Source of the DNA: Pseudomonadota bacterium
GTDB taxonomy: Bacteria > Desulfobacterota > Desulfovibrionia > Desulfovibrionales > Desulfovibrionaceae
Assembly (NCBI GenBank): GCA_018816865.1
Contig: JAHIUW010000016.1
Span: 62,001 to 126,000 of the forward strand
Direction: 5' to 3'
DNA length: 64,000 bases
A program made the position numbers and the translations under genes. Shown here in pieces: positions 33,814 to 43,143 of the stretch (position 1 is its first letter; each line of letters starts with the position of its first letter). The notes beneath the pieces are model-generated. The model worked only from the letters and a program-made list of their open reading frames with translations. It was not told the DNA's origin and did not search any database.

Positions 33814-33841
33814 TTGACGCGAAGGTCGTTTAACATATTGA
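33814..33841 (+). promoter_or_regulatory. Internal promoter of the major prepilin gene
   Basis: TTGACG (33814-33819), 16 bases, then TATTGA (33836-33841) precede a roughly 40-base leader and the strong ribosome site AAGGAGC. The 123-base gap after mshG has no gene. A separate promoter fits the need for far more pilin than assembly proteins. Confidence 0.55.
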
Positions 33842-33886
33842 GAACTGCCGGACCACGAGGGACGGTTCAACAACAAGGAGCATCAC

Positions 33887-34291
33887 ATGCAGAAGAAACA
33901 GATGAAGCGCGGCTTCACGCTCATCGAGCTGATCGCCGTCATGGTCATCCTCGGCATCCTCGCCGCAGTGGCCATCCCCAAGTACACGGACATGACAGCC
34001 GAGGCTGAAAAGGGTGCCGCCAACGGCTTCCTGGCCGCCGGCATGTCCCAGGTGAGCATGGAGTTCGCAAAGGAGGCCATGAGCGCCGCGACGGATTCCA
34101 CCAAGGATCCGGCTAACATCGATATGACCGTGGTAGCTGCTGCGGCCACCGCCAGCTACGCCGGCGGCGACGGTTACGCCGTGAGCTATGCGGGAACTGG
34201 CTCTGGCAGCGGGGGCACCGTCGTTGTCACTGTCGGATATGGCACCGGCGCCGGCGCTGGTACCATCACTAAAACCTGGACCGCACCCTGA
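33887..34291 (+). CDS. mshA: Major type IV (MSHA-like) prepilin
   Basis: The 134-residue protein has a short basic leader and the cleavage site KRG|FTLIEL, with the mature protein starting at F10 and the conserved glutamate five residues in. The hydrophobic helix is complete (ELIAVMVILGILAAVAIPKY). The C-terminal domain is small, glycine/alanine/threonine-rich and lacks the usual disulfide cysteines. A strong ribosome site (AAGGAGC), its own promoter and a 34-bp palindrome behind it suggest high expression, so I regard it as the major subunit. MshB-like minor status cannot be excluded, because a similar gene follows. Confidence 0.85.
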   Translation: MQKKQMKRGFTLIELIAVMVILGILAAVAIPKYTDMTAEAEKGAANGFLAAGMSQVSMEFAKEAMSAATDSTKDPANIDMTVVAAAATASYAGGDGYAVSYAGTGSGSGGTVVVTVGYGTGAGAGTITKTWTAP

Positions 34292-34310
34292 GGACTTAAA
34301 TATCAATTAT

Positions 34311-34344
34311 CCCAGGAGGGGGGACGTACGTCCCCCCTCCTGGG
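34311..34344. repeat. 34-bp perfect palindrome after the major prepilin gene
   Basis: Two 17-base arms are exact reverse complements with no spacer (arm CCCAGGAGGGGGGACGT). It lies 20 bases after the pilin stop. There is no T-run behind it, so it is more probably an mRNA 3'-end stabiliser or partial attenuator than a classic terminator. It separates the highly expressed pilin from the minor pilins. Confidence 0.9.
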
Positions 34345-34366
34345 TACAAGCAAATGAGTCAAACGA

Positions 34367-34738
34367 TTGGCAACAACCAGCTTGAAACATAGGCTCCGGG
34401 GCTTCACTCTCATCGAGCTCATCGCCGTGATGGTGGTGCTGGGGCTGTTGGCCGCCATTGCCATCAGCAAAACCACCTCGCTTGTGGAAGAATCGCACCA
34501 CGCAACGGCCCAGGGGGCCATTGCCGTGGGCCAAAGCACCCTGACTCAGGCCCTGGCCAAGGTCATGCTCAATCCGGACCTGGAGGATACCGCCGCCAAC
34601 GTCACAATCGAGGCGAACAAGAACAAGCCAAGCGGCGAATACACCCTTGGATTTTCCGCCTCTTCCACAGGGAGCGAGATCACAATCACCGCAACCAGAG
34701 ACGGAATTTCCACAACCGGGACCTGGACCATGCCATGA
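34367..34738 (+). CDS. Second MSHA-like prepilin
   Basis: The 123-residue protein has the cleavage site LRG|FTLIEL and a near-copy of the helix in the preceding prepilin (ELIAVMVVLGLLAAIAISKT), so the two genes are probably paralogues. The C-terminal region is short and lacks cysteines. No ATG is available in this frame; TTG at 34367 or TTG at 34382 must be used. A short ATG frame (34354-34392, 12 residues) overlaps the start in another phase and could couple or regulate translation. The expression level is probably lower than that of the first prepilin. Confidence 0.8.
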   Translation: MATTSLKHRLRGFTLIELIAVMVVLGLLAAIAISKTTSLVEESHHATAQGAIAVGQSTLTQALAKVMLNPDLEDTAANVTIEANKNKPSGEYTLGFSASSTGSEITITATRDGISTTGTWTMP

Positions 34739-35244
34739 GCAAAAGCACCCTTCTGATCAACACAAGCAGGACCAGCGGTCGTCCACACCGCGGCTTCACC
34801 TTGATGGAGGTCATCGCCGTACTGATCATCATGGCCATCATCGCCGTGGGGCTGAGCGTCTCTTACGACAGTGGCTTCCATGATCTGGAACAGGAGACCG
34901 ATCTGCTGCGCTCACGTATCAGGTACGCACAGTCCAGAGCCCTGGGCAACAATTCCCCCTTTGGCATAGCCTGCACCGGAGGACAATATTTTCTCTTCAG
35001 CGGACTCTCCACCGCCACAACTCACGTCTTCCCCGGTGAGGATCAGCCACAGTATTCGCTGCCCAACGGAATAACGGCGAACTCCTTCATCATTTCCTTC
35101 GACGGCTGGGGAGTTCCCTATTCCAATGCCGCGCAAGCTACAGCCCTGACCATCGCGACAACCATTACCCTGACCTCCTCCCAGGGCGGAAAAACAGAAT
35201 CGAGCACGACCACGGTCACGCCGCTCACGGGCTTTGTGCCATGA
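34735..35244 (+). CDS. Minor prepilin, GspH/MshC type
   Basis: The 169-residue protein has a long basic leader and cleavage site HRG|FTLMEV (glutamate at +5 present), a hydrophobic helix (IAVLIIMAIIAVGLSV) and a beta-rich C-terminal domain containing the LLRSRIRYAQSRAL element typical of GspH/FimT-like pseudopilins. Minor pilins of this kind sit at the tip complex and prime assembly. Its ATGA start overlaps the previous stop by 4 bases. The order after the prepilins corresponds to mshC. Confidence 0.82.
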   Translation: MSKSTLLINTSRTSGRPHRGFTLMEVIAVLIIMAIIAVGLSVSYDSGFHDLEQETDLLRSRIRYAQSRALGNNSPFGIACTGGQYFLFSGLSTATTHVFPGEDQPQYSLPNGITANSFIISFDGWGVPYSNAAQATALTIATTITLTSSQGGKTESSTTTVTPLTGFVP

Positions 35245-35630
35245 CAAAAAAGCTCAACCCTTCACGTTCTGCGGGCTTCACCCTGATTGAGGTCATCGCG
35301 GCACTGGTTGTCGGCCTGCTAGTCAGCACCCTCCTCGTGGAGCTGGGATTCTTTCTCAAACACAGCCCCGAAGCCCTGGATATGGTCGATACCCAGTATG
35401 AAACCCTGCGTGAAATGGAACGGGTGACCAGCCAGTATCGCAACGAATTGGAAAACGGGACATTGAATCTGAGCTCCCTGCTGACCAACTGGAGTGCAGA
35501 ATCGGGCGTGACCTTGACTAAAGAGACCGTGAATGTGTCGGCCACGGACGGATCCTTCACCTTCCATGGGATACACAAGGTCCAAATCACCAAGAGCGGG
35601 CAATCCATGACCGCCTATTTCACGGAATAA
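35241..35630 (+). CDS. Minor prepilin, GspI/MshD type
   Basis: The 129-residue protein has cleavage site SAG|FTLIEV, a helix containing VIAALVVGLLVSTLLVELG and a short C-terminal domain of about 90 residues. The ELENGTLNLSSLLTNW segment suggests a helix-strand arrangement. It overlaps the previous gene by 4 bases and precedes the MshO-type gene by 15. The GspI/MshD position and size agree. Fold details cannot be confirmed by eye. Confidence 0.75.
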   Translation: MTKKLNPSRSAGFTLIEVIAALVVGLLVSTLLVELGFFLKHSPEALDMVDTQYETLREMERVTSQYRNELENGTLNLSSLLTNWSAESGVTLTKETVNVSATDGSFTFHGIHKVQITKSGQSMTAYFTE

Positions 35631-35645
35631 GGGTAGAACTTAGCC

Positions 35646-36185
35646 ATGCACAACAGACATGCCGCCGGATTCACCCTCATCGAACTGATCGCCGCACTGA
35701 TCCTGACCGCTCTGGTGGGCACAGCCTTTGTCATGGCTCTGGCCTTTGGCACCGAGCAATATATCCTGAGCAACCAAACGGCCACCCTGGCACAAAAATC
35801 CCGGTTGACCCTGGCCCGCATGTACATTGAATTGGCGGAAATCCAGGGACTGGATCTCGCCCACAAAAATCAGATCGACAAAACAAATTTCTATTATATC
35901 GACCACAATGGGAACGCCGGTTCCATCACTCTGTCATCAGGCACTTTGCTGATGAACAGCCAGTACACTTTGGTTGACGGGGTAGGGACCTATGGATCGG
36001 GCCAAGCACTATTCACCTACCACGACGGGGCAGGCAACTCCTGGACCCCAGCAGACGGATTCGATGATTTGAACGAAATCGCCATCGAACTCCGCCTGAC
36101 AAACCCTGACGGCTCAAGCAGTACCTTTGTCCACTCCGTCAATCCCCGCGGATCCCGTATCCCCAACGCACCCCAAATGGAATGA
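35646..36185 (+). CDS. Minor prepilin, GspJ/MshO type
   Basis: The 179-residue protein has cleavage site AAG|FTLIEL, a helix IELIAALILTALVGTAFVMAL and a C-terminal domain with the QKSRLTLARMYIELAEI helix found in PulJ/GspJ-like minor pilins. The C-terminus is beta-rich with DGVGTYGSGQALFTY and GFDDLNEIAIELRL. It should interact with the GspI- and GspK-like partners at the tip. The gene ends 13 bases before the large PilX-like gene. Confidence 0.78.
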   Translation: MHNRHAAGFTLIELIAALILTALVGTAFVMALAFGTEQYILSNQTATLAQKSRLTLARMYIELAEIQGLDLAHKNQIDKTNFYYIDHNGNAGSITLSSGTLLMNSQYTLVDGVGTYGSGQALFTYHDGAGNSWTPADGFDDLNEIAIELRLTNPDGSSSTFVHSVNPRGSRIPNAPQME

Positions 36186-36198
36186 GCGGAGCAGCACC

Positions 36199-38439
36199 AT
36201 GCCCATCAAGCCACATCTTTCCAAGCAGACCCGGGGCGCGGCCCTGCTCTTCGCCGTATTCACTTTGATTGTTCTGAGTGCTGTCGGGGCAACTGTTTCC
36301 AACATCATCTCCACTCCCCACATCGAACAGGTCCTATCCACTCCTGCCCGCCAGGCCTTCTATGCCGCCGAGGCCGGTATCCGCATCGCAGTGGCGGAAT
36401 ACAACAACGCAGCCGTCACCGAGGACAAAAGCGCCATACTGTCGGCCGTCTCGGGCAAGACCTTCAACCTGACGGGTGATTCAAGCCAACAGTTCGAGCT
36501 CAATGTCTATTCCTATGGCTTCAAGGTCTCCTCCCACGATGCGGGGACCCATACCATCGTCGCCAAGGCCATCGGCAACATCCCCTTGCAGAACCTGGAG
36601 GACCCCAGTTCCTCCACCATCAGCTTCCCTGCCGGGAGCATGATCAGCGTCCAGGACGAGGTCGGCAATGACATCCCGGTGGTCCTCTCCAGCGCCGGGA
36701 CCATCAGCACAGGAGCAGGCGGCGTGCAGTACGTGACCTTCACCTACACCCCGCCCACGGGCAGTCTGCCCATCGACGCCAGCGTGGACCTCGACTTCGT
36801 GGGTATCGCCAACCAGTCCGGCAGCGGAGTGTCCGGCAATGCCGACTCCGTGAGTGGTCTGCCTTCGTCCATGAGCAATTTTCCAGCCCGCAACGGGCGC
36901 ATCGCCATCTACGGCGAGGACAAGACCTACACCTATCGCACCCTGACCGTGGAATCCAACGGCTCGGTCTCCTTAAGCGGCCTGGAGCCCGAATCCGGCT
37001 CCTTCGCCCTGGCAGACTTCCAGAGCGAAACCCTCATCCTGCGCAAGACCTTCGGCTTCCAGTCCATCGGACGGGTGACCACGGGCGGGACCACGGCCAC
37101 CAAGATCCTGGCCTACTACGATTCCCCGGTTGAGGATGCCGTGGCCATCGACCCCGACGCCGACGCCGCGGGACCCACCATCCTGATGTATGACGTCAGC
37201 GACTTCAATGCCGCCGACCTCACGGATTCCGACGGCGACAACGTGGTCGCCATCCAGGCCTACACCGCCTCCCAGGGCAACCACACCTACTACGCCGCCA
37301 TCCACAGCCTGTGCGAGAATCCCTCGGTGAACACGGCCTGTCAGCATACCCTGCGACTGGGACGCGAGAGCGATTTCAGTGACCGCTGGAAGACCGACAC
37401 CCGCCTGTCCTACGACGTGCAGGTCAAACTCTCCACGGCCTGGAAGCTGCCCTACGGCATGAACGGCGTGCTGGTGCGCTACCACCAGTCCGGGGGCAAC
37501 ACCAATTTCTACGGCTTCTCGTTCATGAAGTTCATCGACCCCACCGAGACCACCCTGCCCACAGGGGTGGTGGGCGATCACATCCCCAACGAATTGAAAC
37601 CTCCTGGAAAAGGCTCCACCATCTCCAGCTGGCAGGTCGCCCCGGAATACGAGGGCAACAGCATGCCCTTGAACATCACCGAAAACGACAAGGTGCTGCT
37701 GGTCTTCTGGCGTCAGGCCGGTTCCCGGCGCGAGTGGCTGGCCTACAAGGACATCACCGACGACCGCGCCGCCTATCCCAAGCAGTGGAGCGGCGACGGA
37801 CGCATCATCAGCGACAACACGACCCTGCTGGTGCGTGTGGAAGAACAGTTCGTCCAGGGCAAGAAGGTCAACCGCATCAAGGTCTTCTACGGCGATGCCT
37901 CGTATCAGGTGCCAAACATCCTGGCCCGTACGCCCGACGCCCTGCCCTACAACATCATCGCCGGGAACGGGGAACGCGGCCGCGCCCGCTACCAGACCGA
38001 GTGGGACGGCACCAGGACTCACGCCTTCCCCGGCTGGCCCCCCTATACCATCGGCGACTGGGCCATTACGGACGACTTCTTTTCGCTCATCCAGTCCGCC
38101 CCTACGTACAGGGTCGATGGAGCCTTACGTCCCTGCGCCTGGGACGCCGTCAACTCGGCGGCCATCAACAGCGCGGCCCTGGCGACGGCAGACATTCGCA
38201 TCCTGTCCGACGGGGCCACCATCCGCTCCCAGGAATTCCTGACCCCCAACTCAGCCACTTGGCCGGCCAGCGCCGCCAATTGGCCCGGCAACCGGCCCGA
38301 GATCGCCTTCCACGCCGCGGGTCGGATGATCACCTACAGCTATGAGCGCAGAGGATGGCGCTGGCGACAGTACGCCGATCTCTATAACTACGGTGCCACC
38401 CTGGACGATCTGACGTACCGTTTCCTGTTCTACAATTAA
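36199..38439 (+). CDS. Very large PilX/GspK-like tip protein (MshP/MshQ-like)
   Basis: The 746-residue protein starts with a pilin-type signal (TRG|AALLFAVFTLIVLS) that lacks the glutamate at +5, as in GspK, and QAFYAAEAGIRIAVAEYN, the PilX hallmark. The rest is a roughly 650-residue extracellular region with several beta-rich segments: one around residues 80-330 with immunoglobulin-like alternation, and one near 390-600 with NTNFYGFSFMKF and LVFWRQAG that recalls concanavalin-like sandwiches. Cysteines occur only as C376 and C383 (LCENPSVNTAC) and one near 655. It is a candidate adhesin carried at the pilus tip. Canonical MSHA systems split these roles between MshP and MshQ. Confidence 0.7.
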   Translation: MPIKPHLSKQTRGAALLFAVFTLIVLSAVGATVSNIISTPHIEQVLSTPARQAFYAAEAGIRIAVAEYNNAAVTEDKSAILSAVSGKTFNLTGDSSQQFELNVYSYGFKVSSHDAGTHTIVAKAIGNIPLQNLEDPSSSTISFPAGSMISVQDEVGNDIPVVLSSAGTISTGAGGVQYVTFTYTPPTGSLPIDASVDLDFVGIANQSGSGVSGNADSVSGLPSSMSNFPARNGRIAIYGEDKTYTYRTLTVESNGSVSLSGLEPESGSFALADFQSETLILRKTFGFQSIGRVTTGGTTATKILAYYDSPVEDAVAIDPDADAAGPTILMYDVSDFNAADLTDSDGDNVVAIQAYTASQGNHTYYAAIHSLCENPSVNTACQHTLRLGRESDFSDRWKTDTRLSYDVQVKLSTAWKLPYGMNGVLVRYHQSGGNTNFYGFSFMKFIDPTETTLPTGVVGDHIPNELKPPGKGSTISSWQVAPEYEGNSMPLNITENDKVLLVFWRQAGSRREWLAYKDITDDRAAYPKQWSGDGRIISDNTTLLVRVEEQFVQGKKVNRIKVFYGDASYQVPNILARTPDALPYNIIAGNGERGRARYQTEWDGTRTHAFPGWPPYTIGDWAITDDFFSLIQSAPTYRVDGALRPCAWDAVNSAAINSAALATADIRILSDGATIRSQEFLTPNSATWPASAANWPGNRPEIAFHAAGRMITYSYERRGWRWRQYADLYNYGATLDDLTYRFLFYN

Positions 38440-38472
38440 CCTCATGTGCGGCCTCGTCCGCCTGGAGCAGAT

Positions 38473-38751
38473 ATGAAAATCATCACCGCACTGACCCTTG
38501 CAGCACTGCTGCTGACCTCGGCCCCGGCCTTGGCCCTGGTGTCCATAGATACACCCCCGTCCGCCCCGGAGAACGCCCCCATGCAGGCACCGGAAGCTTC
38601 CAATTCGTCCACGGATGAACCAGCACCCGCGGCGGGCACGCCTGGGGGACAACCCGGCCCGAGCAAGAAAGCATCCAGCGGGACCATCATCTTCAAGCCA
38701 GCGACCAAGGGACAGGCCGGAACCATCAGAAACGTGCCCGCCAGCCAATAG
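38473..38751 (+). CDS. Small exported Pro/Ala-rich protein of unknown function
   Basis: The 92-residue product has a clear signal peptide (MKIITALTLAALLLTSAPALA) followed by a disordered stretch rich in P, A, S, E and G, and a basic end (IIFKPATKGQAG). The ATG at 38473 follows GGAG. The gene is 33 bases downstream of the large pilus gene and before the terminator region, so it is likely the last gene of the cluster. I recognise no family. It might be a periplasmic linker or a chaperone-like accessory. Confidence 0.6.
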   Translation: MKIITALTLAALLLTSAPALALVSIDTPPSAPENAPMQAPEASNSSTDEPAPAAGTPGGQPGPSKKASSGTIIFKPATKGQAGTIRNVPASQ

Positions 38752-38762
38752 CCTTACCCTCC

Positions 38763-38853
38763 GGCAGCAAAGCTGCCCCACCAATACACCCCGGGGAAAC
38801 GGCTCGAATAGACGCAAACCTCATTGGGTGGTGCCCCCCGAGCCGTTTCTGCT
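38763..38853 (+). terminator. Hairpins ending the msh cluster
   Basis: GGCAGC-AAA-GCTGCC (38763-38777) is followed by 11-base arms GAAACGGCTCG (38796-38806) and CGAGCCGTTTC (38839-38849) with a long loop and then TGCTTTTC. Together they are a plausible terminator region, with a modest T-tract. Confidence 0.6.
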
Positions 38854-39062
38854 TTTCGGGGCTGCGCAAGATCCACCCTACCCAGCCCAAAAGGCATATT
38901 TCTCGCCCGAACATGAGACTCTCCCGCAGCACTTTCATCTATAATAACCCGAAATAATGGAACATTGATCTGGGCATCTTTTCTGCAATTCCCCTCTTTG
39001 TTCAGTTGATAGGGACGCATCATGCGCCTGCATTTCCACTAATCGCAACAAGGAGAGTCACA

Positions 39063-39428
39063 ATGGAAAAGATCCTGATCATCGGCTGCAAGAACACCAT
39101 GGACGACGTCTGCATCGGCTGCTCGCGCTGCCTGGTGGCCTTCAACCGCCGGGTGGGCGCATTCGAACGCTACAAGGGCAAGGAAGCCGAGATCATGGGC
39201 ATCCTGAGTTGCGGCGGCTGCCCGGGGGCGGGCATCGTGACCCGGCTGATCCAAGTCAAACTGTGGAACATGCCGTTGGATGAGAGGCCCACGGCCATCC
39301 ACATCGGCCCCTGTATCGGCGATCACTGCCCCGAGGCCGAGACCATTGTCACCAAGATTCAGGTCAAGGCCGGCATTCCCGTCATCGAAGGCACCCACGC
39401 CTACGTCCCGGACAAGATCTTTGCCTGA
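39063..39428 (+). CDS. CGGC-domain metal-binding protein
   Basis: The 121-residue protein is named for the SCGGCPG motif near residues 49-55. It also has CKNTMDDVCIGCSRCLVAFNRR (first cysteines at 9, 17 and 20) and HIGPCIGDHCPE (about 82-92), eight or more cysteines in all. CGGC proteins are frequent in anaerobes and probably bind a metal, but no reaction is known. The ATG at 39063 has AAGGAG 8 bases upstream, and it is a single-gene unit. The length is normal. Confidence 0.85.
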   Translation: MEKILIIGCKNTMDDVCIGCSRCLVAFNRRVGAFERYKGKEAEIMGILSCGGCPGAGIVTRLIQVKLWNMPLDERPTAIHIGPCIGDHCPEAETIVTKIQVKAGIPVIEGTHAYVPDKIFA

Positions 39429-39611
39429 ACAGCCCCGTTTTTGACGGCAACAAATTGATATTTGAGTAGTTTCTCACCAAAAACAGGCCACATGCGTCCT
39501 GACAACCGCAGGCTGACGTGCTACGGTCCGGCGCATGGACTCGTCTGGGGCTTGGGCTTTGAAACAGCGCAGCCCCCGGGCAGATCACAGACTTGTTTCG
39601 GGGAGAAACCA

Positions 39612-40370
39612 ATGCATCGTATCCTGGGATTGCTGCTGGCAACCCTGCTGCTGACCACTCTTGCGCCCCGCGCCCAAGCCGTCGACAACGAAGAAATCCC
39701 CGAGGTGCGCGTTGTCGGCCCCTCGTGGGAAGGCTTCACCAACCGCGACGGAACCGGGCTGTACCACGAGATTCTCAACAAGCTGTTCGCCTTGTATGGC
39801 ATCCGCATCCACAGGGAATACGTGCCCTCGGAACGCGCCTACCACCTGGTGCGCACCGGGCAGGCCGACTTCATGACCTGCCACGACAAGCCGCTGCACT
39901 CCCTGATCCTGGCCAAACACCCCATGTATGCGGGGCGCTACTATGCGTTCTTCAACCGCAAAAACATCGGTGATTGGGACTTCCCAAAAAGCATGAAAGA
40001 CCGCACCATCGCCTGGCGCATCGGCTATTATGACGAATCGAACATCCCCGTGCCCATGAAGGTGCGCGAGGTCAAATCAGGCACTTCGGGCCTGGGCATG
40101 GTCATCCTGAGCCGGGTGGACTTCTATCTGGACGACCTGAACTTCATCCAGGACTCGCTCCGGAGCAACACCATCCCCATGGACATGGACGAATTCAGGA
40201 TCGAGGTTGTGGGGACACGTTCCTACCACCCGGTGTTCAACACCTCCGAGCGCGGCACCCAGGTCATGAAACTCTATGACCAAGGTATGGAAAGGCTTTA
40301 CCATAGCGGCGAACTCAAAAAGATCTTCGAGCGTTGGGGCTTCCCTATGCCGGACTACGATATCCCTTGA
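39612..40370 (+). CDS. Periplasmic solute-binding protein, SBP_bac_3 type
   Basis: The 252-residue protein has a Sec signal peptide cut at AQA|VDN and a family 3 binding fold: [38 protein letters not shown] (first lobe), then the hinge region and [13 protein letters not shown]... with [13 protein letters not shown] at the end. There is no permease gene near it. Instead it precedes a BarA-like hybrid kinase by 22 bases, suggesting that it captures a ligand for signalling rather than for transport. The start ATG has GGGGAGAAA upstream. Confidence 0.85.
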   Translation: MHRILGLLLATLLLTTLAPRAQAVDNEEIPEVRVVGPSWEGFTNRDGTGLYHEILNKLFALYGIRIHREYVPSERAYHLVRTGQADFMTCHDKPLHSLILAKHPMYAGRYYAFFNRKNIGDWDFPKSMKDRTIAWRIGYYDESNIPVPMKVREVKSGTSGLGMVILSRVDFYLDDLNFIQDSLRSNTIPMDMDEFRIEVVGTRSYHPVFNTSERGTQVMKLYDQGMERLYHSGELKKIFERWGFPMPDYDIP

Positions 40371-40392
40371 ACACATCCCAAGGATCGTGCCC

Positions 40393-43095
40393 ATGACCAA
40401 CGCCCGGCATACAGTTCCCCTCACTGATTCCATTGGAACCCGCCTGCTGATGATGGTCTTCGCCGTATACGTGGTCGTCACGGCGGTGCTCACAGCCATT
40501 CACATGTACTCGGAATTCGACAACACCAAGACCACGGTCACCTTTGAGCTCAGGGCCCTGGCCAAGACCCTGAACCAGGGACTGGCCACGGCCATCTACA
40601 ACGTCGACGACGCTCAGCTGCGATCCATCCTCGACGGTCTTATGGAAAGCCCCATCGTGGTCGGGATCAAGATCGAGACCGAGTATCAGGGGACTTTCAT
40701 CGCCGGTGAAACCACGCCCCTGCCAACGCCCCAGGACAACACCCTGTTGAAATACTCGGATACGATCCTCTATTCCGAGCCGGGTTCAGCGACCATCCCC
40801 ATGGGAGTCCTGACCCTGCATTCCAGCCGCAGCGTGATCCTTGGCAAGGTCTGGCACAGCCTGATGCTGATCCTGATCAACTCGGTGATCAAAACCTTTG
40901 CCCTGTGGGTCATCTTTCTGTGGATGAGCCGGGCGATGCTCTCTCGCCCACTGGCCAAACTGACCGCAGCGGCGCGGGAAATCGACATGGACAAGCTCGA
41001 CAACCTCACGGTGGACGCGGGCACCAAGGGCCGAAACGAACTGAAGATCCTGGAAGAGGCCTTCAATTCCATGATCGAAAAACTGCTGCGCTCACGCAAG
41101 CAATCCGAACGCCTGACCTTGAGCCTGCGCGAAGCCGGCACGCAACTTGGTGAATACAACCGGACCCTGGAAGAAAAAGTCCGCGAGCGAACCCGCGAAC
41201 TGAACCGGGTTCTGGAAGAGGTCCAGAAGGCCAGACAAACGGCGGAGGTCGCCAACAAGGCTAAAAGCGACTTCCTGGCCAGTATGAGCCATGAAATCCG
41301 CACCCCGCTGAACGCCATCATCGGCATCTCGGACGTCCTGGCCGAGACCGAGTTGACTCCCGAGCAGAACCAGTACGTGGACATCTTCCGCAACAGCGGC
41401 GAGACGCTGCTCTCCATCATCAACGACATCCTGGACTTTTCGAAGATCGAGGCCGGACAGATCACCCTGGAAAGCATCCCTTTCAGTATCGAGGATGTCC
41501 TTGAAAACGCCTGCGACATCCTGGCACCGAGCGCCTTCGACAGGGGAGTCGAACTCATCTGCCGGGTGGACCCCTCAATTGTGCGACGGATCGAAGGCGA
41601 CCCCACCCGACTGCGCCAGATCCTTTCCAACCTGATCTCCAACGCCATCAAGTTCACCAAGCAGGGCGAGATCACGGTCAGCGCCACTCTTTCCGGAGGG
41701 CCCAACAAGGATGAGATCCTGTTCGGCGTTGGGGACACGGGTATCGGCATCCCCGCCGACAAAAAGAGCATCATCTTCGAAAGCTTCACCCAGGCTGATT
41801 CGTCCACGACCAGACTGTTCGGCGGCACCGGACTCGGCCTGGCCATTTGCAGCCGTCTGGTGAATCTCATGAACGGTCGCATCTGGCTGGAAGACAACCC
41901 CGGAGGGGGCTCCCTGTTCCAGTTCAGCGCCTGCTTCGGCGTACCCGATGAACCACCGCAGACCCCGCCACGCCTCCTTGAAGGGGCCAGGACCCTGCTG
42001 GTGGAACCCAACAGGGTCTGCCGTCAGGCGCTGGCTGAAATGCTCGAGGAACTCGGGGCTCAAGTCGATGCCGTCCCCGACCAGCAGACCGCCCAAGGTC
42101 TCATCGACCTGACCGACAGCAGTGCGGGCTATGGCCTGATCGTGTTGGCCGGGGAATCACCCTCGGCGACGGCCTCGAGCAACCCCATGGATCTCACCGG
42201 CCACGGGGCGCGGATCATGGTCCTGGCTGCCCCGCAAAGCGGCTCCCTGCACAGGCAAGGCGACTCCAGCGACCGGGAGTGCGTGGCCGTCAAGCCCATC
42301 ACGCGCGGCAAGCTGCTACGCGCCCTGACCAGCACCCCAAAGAGCCGAGACGGGGGTTCCGCCCTCCCCGCCAGAAAAACCGTAAGCGGTCTGTCCCTGC
42401 TCATGGTCGAGGACCAGACCTACAACCGCAAACTCATCCAGTTCTATCTCCAGGGCAGCCAACACACGCTGGCCCTGGCTGAAAACGGACAACTTGCCGT
42501 GGAGATGTTCGAGAAAACACGCTACGATGCCGTATTCATGGACATGGAGATGCCGGTCATGGACGGCTACGCGGCCACCCGCCTGATTCGGGAGTACGAA
42601 ACGAAAAGCGGCCTGCCCGCCGTGCCCATCATCGCATTGACGGCCCACGCCTTTGAGGAACACATCCAGCAGAGCGCTGCCGCAGGTTGCTCGGGACACC
42701 TGTCCAAGCCCATCAAGAAGCAGACCTTTCTCCAGGTGTTGGACAACCTGATGGGTGACGGCAACGGCAGCGCACAGCAGATGCCCGAGGGGGCCGGGGG
42801 CTCCAACGTCCTGGTGGAACGAGCCATGCGCCCGTTGGTGGAGGAATTTCTGGCCGAGGTGCGAGGGCACATTGCCTCCATGCGCGATGCGGTGCGCCAG
42901 GACGACCTGGAAAGCATCCGCATCACAGGGCACAGCCTCAAGGGGGCCGGTGGAGGCTATGGCTTCGACGCCATCACGGAATACGGGCGTTCACTGGAAA
43001 CAGCAGCGAGAGCGGGAGACGCAACGCTGGCTCTGGAGCAGATCGAGATGTTGGATAACCATCTGACAAAAATAACAATTCAGTACACTGATTAA
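40393..43095 (+). CDS. BarA-like hybrid histidine kinase with degenerate and active receivers and HPt domain
   Basis: The 900-residue protein has a transmembrane helix (about 17-37), a periplasmic sensor part (about 38-165), a second helix (about 165-185), HAMP (about 186-240), a coiled coil, and HisKA with the acceptor in [14 protein letters not shown] (H near 299). An ATPase domain with [10 protein letters not shown] and GGTGLGLAI follows. A first receiver-like domain (about 530-650) lacks the acidic pocket and acceptor aspartate, then a normal receiver ([10 protein letters not shown]... [12 protein letters not shown]) at about 670-790. An HPt domain with [10 protein letters not shown] (H near 847) ends the protein. 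It should phosphorylate a separate output, possibly the receiver 48 bases downstream. Confidence 0.9.
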   Translation: MTNARHTVPLTDSIGTRLLMMVFAVYVVVTAVLTAIHMYSEFDNTKTTVTFELRALAKTLNQGLATAIYNVDDAQLRSILDGLMESPIVVGIKIETEYQGTFIAGETTPLPTPQDNTLLKYSDTILYSEPGSATIPMGVLTLHSSRSVILGKVWHSLMLILINSVIKTFALWVIFLWMSRAMLSRPLAKLTAAAREIDMDKLDNLTVDAGTKGRNELKILEEAFNSMIEKLLRSRKQSERLTLSLREAGTQLGEYNRTLEEKVRERTRELNRVLEEVQKARQTAEVANKAKSDFLASMSHEIRTPLNAIIGISDVLAETELTPEQNQYVDIFRNSGETLLSIINDILDFSKIEAGQITLESIPFSIEDVLENACDILAPSAFDRGVELICRVDPSIVRRIEGDPTRLRQILSNLISNAIKFTKQGEITVSATLSGGPNKDEILFGVGDTGIGIPADKKSIIFESFTQADSSTTRLFGGTGLGLAICSRLVNLMNGRIWLEDNPGGGSLFQFSACFGVPDEPPQTPPRLLEGARTLLVEPNRVCRQALAEMLEELGAQVDAVPDQQTAQGLIDLTDSSAGYGLIVLAGESPSATASSNPMDLTGHGARIMVLAAPQSGSLHRQGDSSDRECVAVKPITRGKLLRALTSTPKSRDGGSALPARKTVSGLSLLMVEDQTYNRKLIQFYLQGSQHTLALAENGQLAVEMFEKTRYDAVFMDMEMPVMDGYAATRLIREYETKSGLPAVPIIALTAHAFEEHIQQSAAAGCSGHLSKPIKKQTFLQVLDNLMGDGNGSAQQMPEGAGGSNVLVERAMRPLVEEFLAEVRGHIASMRDAVRQDDLESIRITGHSLKGAGGGYGFDAITEYGRSLETAARAGDATLALEQIEMLDNHLTKITIQYTD

Positions 43096-43143
43096 CAATG
43101 AACCAGCCGGACCAAACCACGGCCTAACATACTGGAGACTCTG

